A stretch of DNA of 64,000 nt from Planctomycetota bacterium (GTDB lineage: Bacteria > Planctomycetota > Uabimicrobiia > Uabimicrobiales > Uabimicrobiaceae): positions 42,440-106,439 of the forward strand of contig JAJDCR010000140.1 of NCBI GenBank assembly GCA_029260735.1. Direction: 5' to 3'. Positions 33,547 through 42,435 of this stretch are shown here, in pieces. The notes beneath the pieces are model-generated. The model had not been told where the DNA came from. It did no database searches and saw nothing but the letters and a program-made list of their open reading frames with translations. The position numbers were made by a program, and so were the translations under genes. How positions within the stretch are numbered: the stretch's first letter is position 1; every line of letters begins with the position of its first letter.

Positions 33547-33858
33547 ATGGAAGAGATGGCTCTTTTTTACTTCATGGCTCAAGTTATCGAAAGAATTCTT
33601 GAGCTAGTCGATGTGCTCGCCGGTTTTTTCATTGACGAAAAAGAAGAAAAAAACAAAAAACAGCACAAAATAAAGTCTGTTGTTATGTGGGTGTTAGCTT
33701 GTCTTATCGCCCTAGCTTTTGCCCTATGGTTAGATTTGCATATTATGGCCCGTATGGATGTCCAAGTAGCTCCTTTCATTGATTGTTTATTGACTGCTCT
33801 AGTTTTAGGAAGCGGAACAAAACCTGTTCATGATGTTTTGAAACTTATACGGCGTTAG
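33547..33858 (+). CDS. small two-helix membrane protein, unknown
   Basis: A 103-residue protein that I do not recognise. A first amphipathic segment (about 10-28) is followed by a highly charged stretch (DEKEEKNKKQHK), a membrane helix near 45-65 and another near 75-88. It starts 2 bases after recD2, with CAGGAG as ribosome-binding site, so it is co-translated with the helicase. A holin-like or small regulatory membrane role is conceivable but unsupported. A 15-bp terminator follows. Confidence 0.55.
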   Translation: MEEMALFYFMAQVIERILELVDVLAGFFIDEKEEKNKKQHKIKSVVMWVLACLIALAFALWLDLHIMARMDVQVAPFIDCLLTALVLGSGTKPVHDVLKLIRR

Positions 33859-33863
33859 GCATG

Positions 33864-33898
33864 GGGAAAAAAATAACTATTTCAGTTATTTTTTTCCC
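33864..33898 (+). terminator. intrinsic terminator after the recD2 pair
   Basis: GGGAAAAAAATAACT and AGTTATTTTTTTCCC pair perfectly over 15 bp with a 5-base loop, starting 5 bases after the small membrane protein gene. Its A/T-rich arms make it functional in either direction. Confidence 0.75.
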
Positions 33899-33923
33899 AG
33901 CACCTTAAAAGCGAGATGGAAAA

Positions 33924-36900
33924 ATGGGAATAAGATGCTTTCTTTTAGGATTGTTGTTTTGTTTTACTGTTCCTCTTTGGGGAGATGAGTTTCTTCTACG
34001 TCTCCCCCCAAAGACAACACTTTATGCTAAGCCTTCCAAAAAGGCTGCCATATTAGGAACACTGCAAGAAAACCGTTTCTATTCGATTTCCCAAAGATGG
34101 GGAAATTGGTTTTTTATCTATGACAAAGAGATCATGGCCTGGGTCTATCAAAAAAATGGTTATGCTCCTCCTTTCAGCAAAGCCCATGTCGAAAAACAAT
34201 CCAAGCTGATGGGAGGAGAAGAAAAATATGTCGGAGTTTTTATAGGACTGAAAGATTATGAAAATTCCTCTCTTCCTCCCCTTGAAAACAGTAAAGTTAG
34301 CCTCTCTGTTTTAACATCACAATGTGGTTTATTATGGAAACAAAAAAATAAAGCGAAGATATTTGAAGTTTTTGGAGAAAAAGCACAACGAAAATCTCTT
34401 CTCCAACTATTGCGAACTTTGGTCGAAAATACCCAACCTTACATGAATGTTATCATCTACTACTCTGGTTATATTTTAGCTGCTCACGATGATTTTTACA
34501 TCTCTTGTTATAACTCTGATCCTTCGGATAAACGGGAAATAGGTATTCCTCTCTCTTCTCTTTTTTTTGAGTTTAAAAACATTCCGACGAAAAAAAAGAC
34601 CCTTTTCCTCGACGTATCTTATTCTTTTGATTTTCTCGAAAAACGAGAGCTTTATGAAAAAAAGTGGGAAGATTCTCTTCTTTCCATGAAACAAGAGCAA
34701 GTCTTAATCTCAGAAGACTTTCGCTATGCTCTACCTAACTATAGCAAACACGGAGTTATTGCCGACTTAATGGCCAAAGGTTTTATCGGATTAGCTGACT
34801 TTGATGAAAACGGTATTATTACCTATCCTGAGTTTGCCGCTTATTGCCGAGGTGAAATGGCCCTAGGGAGTGTCTTTACTTACCCTTCCTTTTATCACTT
34901 TCCTAGCTACGATGAAGCTTTTGGAAATCAAATTAGAGAATGTGCTTTGCTCTTGCGAGAGTATGAGCAAATTCAAGAAGAAGAAATGAAACTCCCATTT
35001 AAAGATAAGTTCAACCAAGTCGTTGCCACACAAGACTCGGTAAATTTCTCCTATATTGAGTTTACTCCCGAGGGAGAAAGAGAAAATGAAGTCATTCGTC
35101 TCAAAAGCATGCAACACAACTTGGAAGAACGGGCTTCCGAAGTAAAAAAGAACCTAGAGTACTGGGAAGATATCCGATTACAACCTAAGAAAAGTATAGA
35201 AAATTCTCCTACTCAAAAAAATCCTCCTAAAGTAGTTTTTACTTTGAAGAATTTTAAAAAACTCGTCCAAAAAAAACAAAAAGAAACAAAAGGCAAAAAA
35301 GAACAGAAAAATCTTTTCTCTGCCGATAAAAAAGTAACTTTTTTCGAGGTAATTAATAGTCTTCGGAAAAAAATCTCTGAACCAGCCTCCTTACCTAAAG
35401 GGAAAATTTTTTTCGGAGAAGAAAAAGAGCCATATGTCTTTTCTGATAGCTCCGATATTGCTTACCCAACTCAAAGAGTAGACAGGGAAAAGGGCAAGGA
35501 AAATTTTGTTCCAAGTAAAACTCGATCCATAATTTCTTTTTGGACCGAGTTTTTTATGGGAAAAGCGTTCTTTTTTATTCTCATTACTGTTGTCGTTCTC
35601 ATTACTTTGGGATTTGTTATATTTTTCAGTATTTTCTCAGGGGTAGGTCCTCTTCATAAAAAATTCTCTCCTCAGATTTTTGTTTTTTCGCACCGCCGAT
35701 TTCCTCAGGTCATCCAAAAAATGAAGCAAAACCTTTCCCACTTGAAAATGCCATCTTTTGTAGACTTGACCGACATAAAATTAGATAATGCAAAGGCAAA
35801 AGCTTCTATATGGGAAGAAGTCCTACTGCCTCATGCTTCTCTTGTTCGTTCTGACTTTACTCGATCACAATTTTTGAAATGTAACTTGCAAAAAAGTAAT
35901 TTAGCAAACGCCTCCTTTGTTGAAAGCATTTGGAAAAGAGTTAAAGCCCAAGGAACAGAATTACAAGGAAGTAACTTTGAAAATGCAACCCTCGAAGACG
36001 TCTACTTTACAGAAAAAAAATGTACTCTCGCTTCTTTTCGAGGAGCTACCTTAAAAAATGTTACCTTTGAGAAAATACAATTAGAAAAAATTGACTTTAG
36101 CAACGCCTTTTTAGAAAATGTAAAATTCAAAAATGTTAAGATGAAAGAAATCCATTTTAATCATTCTGAACTAGAAAAAGTGGAGTTCAGCTCTTGCTCT
36201 CTGGAAAAAGTATCCTTTGTCTTAGCCTCTCTCCGCCAAGTTGAGTTCCAAAGCTCCCTTTTAATGAACTGTCATTTTTCCGAAAAAATTCTTCGTGATA
36301 CCTGCTTCCATCACAGTAAAGTTCGCCGATGTAAATTTGAAAACACAGTTTTTGAACGTTGCGACTGGAGTGACAGCACCTGGGAAAGTAATCGCTTCAT
36401 CTATGCCACCTTCAGCCTATGTGATTTTTATCGCAGTGAACTCTCTCTTTGCCGATTTTCCAATTGTAAAGTAGGCAAATCCAATGGGATCGAAGAAATC
36501 AAAAAAGCCTACCGTTGCCAATTTTATGAAGATAACCTCTCTCCCTTTGAAGAAACCATCTTAGAAAAAGAAAGAGAACAATTCCTTCGCCAAGGGATTT
36601 ATATCATCCGTAAAATCCATCTCAAGGAAGGCCGTATCTTAGAAATACCTTACGTTGACTTAGCCGGAGTAAATATCAATGGAGTCAAGTTAGCTAAAGC
36701 CAACTTAAAAGGAGCTGATCTGAGTGCTAGTTCCCTTTGCTACGCTGATTTAGAAGAAGCGGACCTCACAAAAAGCATCCTTATCCATACCGATTTCTCC
36801 GATGCCAAAATCAACCAAGTCGATCTAACCCAAGCCTATTTTCTCAATAGCAACTTACTCGACCATCCCGAACTTCATAAAGTTAAATCGCTCCAAGGAG

Positions 36901-37367
36901 CCACCGTTATTATGATATCGGCCTTTTCCCCAGAGATCTTAGATTTTCTCCATACTCACAAAGCTACTGTCATTGACTTCGCTCGTCTCTATGATGGAAA
37001 AGAAAAAAATCTCCAACAAGTTCGCCTAATAAAATTAGATTTTGAAGACGCCCATCTCGAAAAAGTAGACTTTTCTAGCAGTGAAATCGATGACGTCGGA
37101 TTTTTCCAATGCCGTCTCCAAGGCAGTTTCTTCAACCAAACTCAAATTAGCAACGTTAACTTTGAGCAAGCCCAACTCAAGCTCGCTAACTTCAGTAATG
37201 CGACCCTGAAAAATGTCGAATTTGATCCTGACTTTAATTTTGCTACCCTAGGAAACTTGAGCGAATCAACTTGGGATGAGAGTAGCCGCATACGACTAAC
37301 GAAGAAGCAATGGGAGATGATTGTGAAAAAGGGAGGTAAATGTTTTTCTGAGGGGGATTCTTTGTAG
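33924..37367 (+). CDS. membrane-anchored pseudo-caspase with SH3-like, EF-hand and pentapeptide-repeat regions
   Basis: A 1147-residue exported protein. A signal peptide (1-20) and a bacterial SH3-like region (about 22-85) come first. Residues ~100-320 look like the caspase-like C14 fold (YVGVFIGLKDYENSSLPPL; the family strand normally ends GHG). The usual catalytic His position reads YYSGYI (Tyr183) and the usual DACHSG motif reads LDVSYSF (Ser232, Tyr233), so both catalytic residues are lost. An EF-hand loop DFDENGIITYPEF (Asp292 to Glu303) follows. A Lys/Glu-rich linker and a membrane helix (about 548-570) lead to ~500 residues of pentapeptide repeats, a right-handed beta-helix. With the signal peptide, the caspase-like part is likely periplasmic and the repeats cytoplasmic. 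Function unknown. Confidence 0.82.
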   Translation: MGIRCFLLGLLFCFTVPLWGDEFLLRLPPKTTLYAKPSKKAAILGTLQENRFYSISQRWGNWFFIYDKEIMAWVYQKNGYAPPFSKAHVEKQSKLMGGEEKYVGVFIGLKDYENSSLPPLENSKVSLSVLTSQCGLLWKQKNKAKIFEVFGEKAQRKSLLQLLRTLVENTQPYMNVIIYYSGYILAAHDDFYISCYNSDPSDKREIGIPLSSLFFEFKNIPTKKKTLFLDVSYSFDFLEKRELYEKKWEDSLLSMKQEQVLISEDFRYALPNYSKHGVIADLMAKGFIGLADFDENGIITYPEFAAYCRGEMALGSVFTYPSFYHFPSYDEAFGNQIRECALLLREYEQIQEEEMKLPFKDKFNQVVATQDSVNFSYIEFTPEGERENEVIRLKSMQHNLEERASEVKKNLEYWEDIRLQPKKSIENSPTQKNPPKVVFTLKNFKKLVQKKQKETKGKKEQKNLFSADKKVTFFEVINSLRKKISEPASLPKGKIFFGEEKEPYVFSDSSDIAYPTQRVDREKGKENFVPSKTRSIISFWTEFFMGKAFFFILITVVVLITLGFVIFFSIFSGVGPLHKKFSPQIFVFSHRRFPQVIQKMKQNLSHLKMPSFVDLTDIKLDNAKAKASIWEEVLLPHASLVRSDFTRSQFLKCNLQKSNLANASFVESIWKRVKAQGTELQGSNFENATLEDVYFTEKKCTLASFRGATLKNVTFEKIQLEKIDFSNAFLENVKFKNVKMKEIHFNHSELEKVEFSSCSLEKVSFVLASLRQVEFQSSLLMNCHFSEKILRDTCFHHSKVRRCKFENTVFERCDWSDSTWESNRFIYATFSLCDFYRSELSLCRFSNCKVGKSNGIEEIKKAYRCQFYEDNLSPFEETILEKEREQFLRQGIYIIRKIHLKEGRILEIPYVDLAGVNINGVKLAKANLKGADLSASSLCYADLEEADLTKSILIHTDFSDAKINQVDLTQAYFLNSNLLDHPELHKVKSLQGATVIMISAFSPEILDFLHTHKATVIDFARLYDGKEKNLQQVRLIKLDFEDAHLEKVDFSSSEIDDVGFFQCRLQGSFFNQTQISNVNFEQAQLKLANFSNATLKNVEFDPDFNFATLGNLSESTWDESSRIRLTKKQWEMIVKKGGKCFSEGDSL

Positions 37368-37447
37368 GAAGGGATGTTCTTTGTTGTGAGAGAAGCGGCC
37401 CGGCGAAGATTTTAGTTTTAACGTTTTGCCCCCTCAGAAAAACATTT
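37338..37447. repeat. 19-bp perfect inverted repeat overlapping the pseudo-caspase 3' end
   Basis: The arms are 37338-37356 and 37429-37447 (reverse complements) separated by 72 bases. The left arm lies inside the last codons of the gene. It could form a long hairpin at the transcript end or be a mark of an insertion. No known terminator form. Confidence 0.7.
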
Positions 37448-37454
37448 ACTAATA

Positions 37455-37677
37455 TTGAAATAAGAGATTTTTTTGGTTTATGGTCGCGTAGCGACTGAGG
37501 GACGTAGCCAGGGCATTTATGCCCTGGAACAAGATAAACAATAGCGTGCCGTAGGTACGTAGGCAAGTAATTTCCTTGGTACCTAGTTTCTTTGTGTTTC
37601 TTATTTCCAGGGGTTGAAACCCCTGGCTACGTTCTCCCACTGCTCTGCAGTGAATACCTTCTCTATTCTTATTTCAA
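37455..37677. repeat. REPIN-like element (two inverted palindromes, 11-bp terminal repeats)
   Basis: The outer ends TTGAAATAAGA and TCTTATTTCAA (37455-37465, 37667-37677) are inverted repeats. Nested inside are two palindromic units facing each other: GTAGCCAGGGC-atttat-GCCCTGG (37504-37527) and CCAGGGG-ttgaaa-CCCCTGGCTAC (37608-37630). Each is preceded or followed by a small GC hairpin (GTCGC-gta-GCGAC on the left, CACTGC-tct-GCAGTG on the right). Together they are REPIN-like, at 223 bp, close in size to the 821-1036 element though of a different family. The region 37368-37761 holds no gene. Confidence 0.75.
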
Positions 37678-37761
37678 CAGCAGGCTTTGGGCAAAGATGT
37701 GACTAACTCCGGAGAAAAATATGCACTTAAGATTGCTTGCTACCTAGGAAGGTTTATATCA

Positions 37762-40488
37762 ATGAGTAGTTCTTGGGTTATAGATTTTGCAGATTTAAAT
37801 CGAGATGATGTCGAGATGGTCGGGGGAAAAGGAGCTCAGTTAGGCGAAATGTTAGGGGCGGGCTTTGCCGTTCCTACTGGGTTTTGTCTTACGACGGAGG
37901 CTTATAGGGAAATTGTCGGCCGAAAAAATGATGTGATTAGAGAGTTGTTACCCAGCGGTGACTTGGAGTGGGATGTGCTGCAAGAGTGTGGCGCTGCTAT
38001 ACGTAAGCTCATTATGGGAATATCTATTCCCGAGGATTTAGAAGAAGAAATAATGGCTGCTTATGATAGACTGCCAGGTGATGAGAAGGTGGCGGTTCGC
38101 TCTTCCGCGACGATGGAGGATTCGCTGGACTTTTCTTTTGCCGGGCAGCACGATACTTATTTGAATATTGGTGGCGAAGAATTGCTCAGACATGTGAAAA
38201 AAAGTTGGGCTTCTTTGTGGACGGATCGGGCCATTGCCTATCGGTGTAAGAATAGTATTGATCACTTTCAAATTTCTCTGGCAGTGGTTGTTCAGAAAAT
38301 GGTCTCTCCTTGTGTGGCGGGGGTCATGTTTACGGTAAACCCCCTCACTCATCAGAGGGAAACTCTTATCAATGCTAGCTGGGGATTGGGGGAAGCTATT
38401 GTTTCGGGGAAGGTTTCTCCCGATGAATATTTGGTCGATGGAGAAAGTTTTGCGATCAAGGATATTGTTGTTTCTGAGAAGAAGCTGATGATGGAGTTAG
38501 GAGATAGGGGTGTTGTTGAGAAACCTGTAGGAGAGGACAAGCAAGGGGAGCGGTGTCTTTCGGACAAACAAATACAGGAGCTTGCTCGAGTGGGGCAAAA
38601 AATAGAAAAGCACTACCAAGGGCCTCAGGATATTGAGTGGGCTGTGGCGGGGGATGAAATTTTTATTCTACAATCGCGTCCTATCACTACTTTGAATAAG
38701 CCTTTAAAAAATATGCTTACTTTGTGGGGAAACAAAACAACAGGGGACTTGCTTAAAGACAAAATCGTTTATTGGTCGAATTGGAATGTACGAGAGACTT
38801 TACCTTATCCTCTGACTCATTTTAGTTGGTCGGCTTTTAATGATGGTTTTTTTCCACATCTCTTTAAGAAATTCTTTGGTCTGAAGAAAACATCTAAACT
38901 ATATCCTTGTAATCATATAATAGACTTAGTTTATGGGCGGATTTACTGGAATATGAATATGGTTTATGGACATCCGCTTATGGGTCCTTTTGCCAGTGCC
39001 GGAATCGATCAAATCGATGCCCAGGCGGGTCGTACTTTTCGCAAGCTGCATAAAGAGAAAAAACTTCAACCCGTAAAATTTGGATGGTCATTTTCTCTAT
39101 TGTTTTTTGCTTTTTATAACGCTGCGAAAATAGGGTTAAGCTTTTTTCTTGTCCCTTGGGTATGGACGAAGGAAAAGATGAGACAAAGGTGTGAAGTTTA
39201 CTGGGATAAAGCATGCCAGTTTGAAAGCCTTAAGCTGGAAGGCAAATCCAATGTGGAGTTATTAGAAGCTGTCGATGATTTTTTTCAATATTCTAGTAAC
39301 TATTGGGCCTCTTCTTTTTTGCTCTTGGGCTATGGGTCATTTTCCTACGACGTGCTTGTTTTTTTGACCAGAAAATGGCCGGATATAACTCCGACGAAGC
39401 TTGTGGCGGGTCTTCCTGGCAATAAAACGACCCAGGGGGCACTGGAGTTGTACAAATTGAGTGAGATGCCCGAGAGCATCAAGCAGGTCTTTCTAGATAG
39501 TCCCTTGGAAGATATTTTACCTATCCTTGAAAAAAGAGAAAAAAGTGAAGACGGGAAAGAATTTCGCAAAAGGCTGAACACCTTTCTTGAATATTACGGA
39601 CATAGAGGAGCAAAAGAATTTGACATCGCCCAGCCTCGTTGGAAAGACGATAGTTCTTTTGTTCTGCAAATGATTAAAAACTATCTCCAACTCGATAAAA
39701 ACGATGTCACTCCTGTCGAACATTTTGCGAAGATGGCAGAAGAGGGGGAGCAACTTGTCGCAGTTATTCGCAGCCGATTTTCTCGAATATTGCCCCTAAG
39801 AAAATGGATCTTTAATCGGTTTCTTAAACACACCCAACTATATATTCCGTTTCGAGAAAATCCCAAGTACTATGTTCTAAAATGTTTTTCAGGGGCAAAA
39901 AGAATTGTCCTTGAGTTAGGTCATCGACTCGACCAAGAAAATCAATTAGAAGAAGCCCGTGATATTCTATTTTTCACTCTTCCTGAAATGGACAAAGTCG
40001 TCAAGGGAACATTTGCTGATCAGGAAAACCTAAAGAGCATAATCGCCCAACGTAAAAAAGAATGGCAAGAAAACTTAGAGATAGAGCCTCCCTTTATCGT
40101 GAGAAGCGATGGAGTAGGCGTAATTGTCGATGAGGATGAGCAAAAGGCTGGTGTTTTAAGAGGTACTCCCGTCTCCAGCGGCAAGATTGAGGGAATAGCC
40201 CGCATTATTCTAGACCCTCAAGACGGTAGTGCTTTTAACAAAGGAGAAATATTAGTAGCCCCCTTTACAGATCCAGGCTGGACACCTCTATTTCTAACCG
40301 CAAAAGCATTCATAATGGAAGTAGGAGGAGTGATGTCTCATGGTGCTATTGTCGCTAGAGAGTATGGAATCCCGGCGGTAGTAGGAGTAAAAGATGCCAC
40401 AAAAATCATCAAAACAGGAGATAAAATAACTGTTGACGGACATACAGGGGAAGTTATTTTGGAGGATGTTCCTCTTGAGAAAAGTTAA
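37762..40488 (+). CDS. rifampin phosphotransferase-like/PEP-synthase-like dikinase without PEP-binding barrel
   Basis: A 908-residue enzyme with the PEP-synthase/PPDK N-terminal ATP-grasp domain (LNRDDVEMVGGKGAQLGEM, VRSSATMEDSLDFSFAGQHDT, PQDIEWAV) and, at the C-terminus, the phosphohistidine swivelling domain, where the catalytic His sits in GGVMSHGAIVAREYGIPAVVG. The classical PEP-binding barrel of PEP synthase is absent; the ~430-residue middle has YYGHRGAKEFDIAQPRW, as in rifampin phosphotransferase (RPH). RPH moves the beta-phosphate of ATP to rifampin, while other such proteins have unknown substrates, so a metabolic role is equally possible. The start at ATG 37762 has AGGAAGG; the earlier in-frame ATG at 37687 lies in repeat-flanking sequence. 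Confidence 0.78.
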   Translation: MSSSWVIDFADLNRDDVEMVGGKGAQLGEMLGAGFAVPTGFCLTTEAYREIVGRKNDVIRELLPSGDLEWDVLQECGAAIRKLIMGISIPEDLEEEIMAAYDRLPGDEKVAVRSSATMEDSLDFSFAGQHDTYLNIGGEELLRHVKKSWASLWTDRAIAYRCKNSIDHFQISLAVVVQKMVSPCVAGVMFTVNPLTHQRETLINASWGLGEAIVSGKVSPDEYLVDGESFAIKDIVVSEKKLMMELGDRGVVEKPVGEDKQGERCLSDKQIQELARVGQKIEKHYQGPQDIEWAVAGDEIFILQSRPITTLNKPLKNMLTLWGNKTTGDLLKDKIVYWSNWNVRETLPYPLTHFSWSAFNDGFFPHLFKKFFGLKKTSKLYPCNHIIDLVYGRIYWNMNMVYGHPLMGPFASAGIDQIDAQAGRTFRKLHKEKKLQPVKFGWSFSLLFFAFYNAAKIGLSFFLVPWVWTKEKMRQRCEVYWDKACQFESLKLEGKSNVELLEAVDDFFQYSSNYWASSFLLLGYGSFSYDVLVFLTRKWPDITPTKLVAGLPGNKTTQGALELYKLSEMPESIKQVFLDSPLEDILPILEKREKSEDGKEFRKRLNTFLEYYGHRGAKEFDIAQPRWKDDSSFVLQMIKNYLQLDKNDVTPVEHFAKMAEEGEQLVAVIRSRFSRILPLRKWIFNRFLKHTQLYIPFRENPKYYVLKCFSGAKRIVLELGHRLDQENQLEEARDILFFTLPEMDKVVKGTFADQENLKSIIAQRKKEWQENLEIEPPFIVRSDGVGVIVDEDEQKAGVLRGTPVSSGKIEGIARIILDPQDGSAFNKGEILVAPFTDPGWTPLFLTAKAFIMEVGGVMSHGAIVAREYGIPAVVGVKDATKIIKTGDKITVDGHTGEVILEDVPLEKS

Positions 40489-40499
40489 GTAATAAGAGT

Positions 40500-42428
40500 C
40501 TATGTTTCCAGATCTATTCTCAGATTTTCAGCCAGCTGCCTAGTTTTGTCCTTAGCTTTATCAAAATTGAATTCATTTGCGTACTTCTCAATGGGGTTGA
40601 CTTGTTGGGGAAAAACGTATTCTTTTAACTTATTTAAAAATGGCTCTACCTCATAAGGGTTGTATTTGTCTAAGGCGTCCAGTATGTTATGGAACAATTC
40701 TACTACCTTGTCTTGGTCCCACACTTTTGTCGTTTTTCCTGCACCTGCTTTTGTTTTTTCCAAATTCTCCGCTTTCTTAAGGAAAATAGTTTCTGATGGA
40801 GTTAATCTCGTGGTCTTTTCTTGTATTTTTTTGGCCCAGACCCCTTTATCTAGGGGAACTATTTTTTCCATTTTATGGAGCAGAATATCAAAATCGATGG
40901 GCTTTGCAACTACTACATCCATTCCCGCTTCTTGGTATTTGTTTGTCTCGTTATCCATTACACTCGCTGTTAAAGCAATGATCGGAATATGCCCCCCGCA
41001 AGTTTTCTCTATCATTCGTATTCTTTTTGTGGCTTCAATACCATCAACGATGGGCATATGAATATCCATAAGGATGATATCGGGCTTTTCTTTTTCAAAT
41101 TTGGCGATCGCCTCCTCCCCATTTTGAGCAGGAATAATCGTGTGGCCAGCTAGCTCTAAACGAATTTTAGCCAAAATCATGTTGTCTTCGATATCCTCCG
41201 CCAGGATTATTCTAAAGTTACGACAAGGCTGAGAAGCAATTCCTTGGATCCCAAAAGAATTTGTTTCGGTAGGAGTTAAATCTGTGGGGGGGAGAGAAAT
41301 AGTAAAGTGAAAGGTACTTCCTTTATCGATCTCACTTTCTAGCCAAACTTTTCCTCCCATCAATTGAACAAGTTGCTTTGAGAGCGTAGTTCCTAACCCT
41401 GTTCCCCCAAATCGGCGTGATGTTGTCTCATCTACCTGAGTAAAAGGTTGGAAGATCTTTTTTTGCTTGTCTAAAGGGATGCCTATGCCAGTATCTACGA
41501 CCATAAAGTGGACTAGGTTTTCTTCTTTCAAAGTTTCTACTTGTATTTTAACACTCCCTTTCTCAGTAAACTTTATGGCATTGCCTGTCAGATTCATCAA
41601 AATCTGTTTGATTTTGTAAGGATCTCCTATGACATTGTTGGGAGTAGTAGGACTCATTTCTAATCGAAAATCTAATCTTTTTTCCCTCGTTGTAGTTTCG
41701 AATACTTGAAAAACTTTACCCAGTAACTTCGGAAGATTAAAAGCAGTTTTTTCTATTTTTAGCTTACCACTCTCGGACTTGCTTACATCAAGAATATCAT
41801 TGATCAAGTATAAAAGACCTTTGGCTGCGTGGTAAGCCTTACTTAAATTTGCTTGTTGGTTCTCTGATAATTTAGAGTCACGTAAGGTTAACTCTAAAAA
41901 ACCAAGGATGACATTCATCGGAGTTCGTATTTCATGGCTCATGTTTGCTAGAAAATCGCTTTTTGCTTGGGTGGCATCCTCTGCCTTAAGCAAAGCCTCA
42001 TGTAAATCATCTTCTGCCTTTTTCTGCTGAGTGACATCTTGTGCTATTGCTACGCAGTGAGTTATTTCATTTCCTTGCTCTCGTATAGGAGCAATGGAAG
42101 TCTGCGACCAAAAAAAAGAGCCATCCTTTTTTTTATTGTAAAATTCCCCCCGCCATGCTTTTCCACTAAGCAAGGTGTCCCATAAGTCTTTGTAAAAAGA
42201 TGTATCATGTTCTCCCGAGCTTAAAATGTGAGGGGTCTTTCCTACAACCTCTTCTCTTTCATAGCCGGTTATTTCCGTGAATTTGGGATTAATGTACTCT
42301 ATTGTTCCTTTTATATCTGTGATCACAACCATCATTGGGGTCGACTCAACAGCAATAAAGAACTTGATTAACTGCGGCTGGGATTTCTCCAGGTGCAACA
42401 GAGCATCTTCAGCATTTTTTTTCGTCAT
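40500..42428 (-). CDS. cytosolic PAS hybrid sensor histidine kinase
   Basis: A 642-residue kinase. It begins with a short helix and a PAS domain (about 25-150, with TDIKGTIEYINPKFTEITGY). HisKA carries MSHEIRTPMNVILG with the phospho-His, HATPase has the N, G1 and G2 boxes (VDTGIGIPL and RRFGGTGLG), and a C-terminal receiver has LAEDIEDN and DIILMDIHMP with the phospho-Asp. It has no membrane segment. It is a close paralogue of the C-terminal half of the 45175-49455 kinase, even keeping the ~60-residue tail, but it has lost the HPt domain. It is 7 bases after the REC-HK gene. The start ATG 42428 was chosen; TTG 42446 would overlap. Confidence 0.9.
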   Translation of the reverse strand: MTKKNAEDALLHLEKSQPQLIKFFIAVESTPMMVVITDIKGTIEYINPKFTEITGYEREEVVGKTPHILSSGEHDTSFYKDLWDTLLSGKAWRGEFYNKKKDGSFFWSQTSIAPIREQGNEITHCVAIAQDVTQQKKAEDDLHEALLKAEDATQAKSDFLANMSHEIRTPMNVILGFLELTLRDSKLSENQQANLSKAYHAAKGLLYLINDILDVSKSESGKLKIEKTAFNLPKLLGKVFQVFETTTREKRLDFRLEMSPTTPNNVIGDPYKIKQILMNLTGNAIKFTEKGSVKIQVETLKEENLVHFMVVDTGIGIPLDKQKKIFQPFTQVDETTSRRFGGTGLGTTLSKQLVQLMGGKVWLESEIDKGSTFHFTISLPPTDLTPTETNSFGIQGIASQPCRNFRIILAEDIEDNMILAKIRLELAGHTIIPAQNGEEAIAKFEKEKPDIILMDIHMPIVDGIEATKRIRMIEKTCGGHIPIIALTASVMDNETNKYQEAGMDVVVAKPIDFDILLHKMEKIVPLDKGVWAKKIQEKTTRLTPSETIFLKKAENLEKTKAGAGKTTKVWDQDKVVELFHNILDALDKYNPYEVEPFLNKLKEYVFPQQVNPIEKYANEFNFDKAKDKTRQLAENLRIDLET

Positions 42429-42435
42429 AGCAGAT

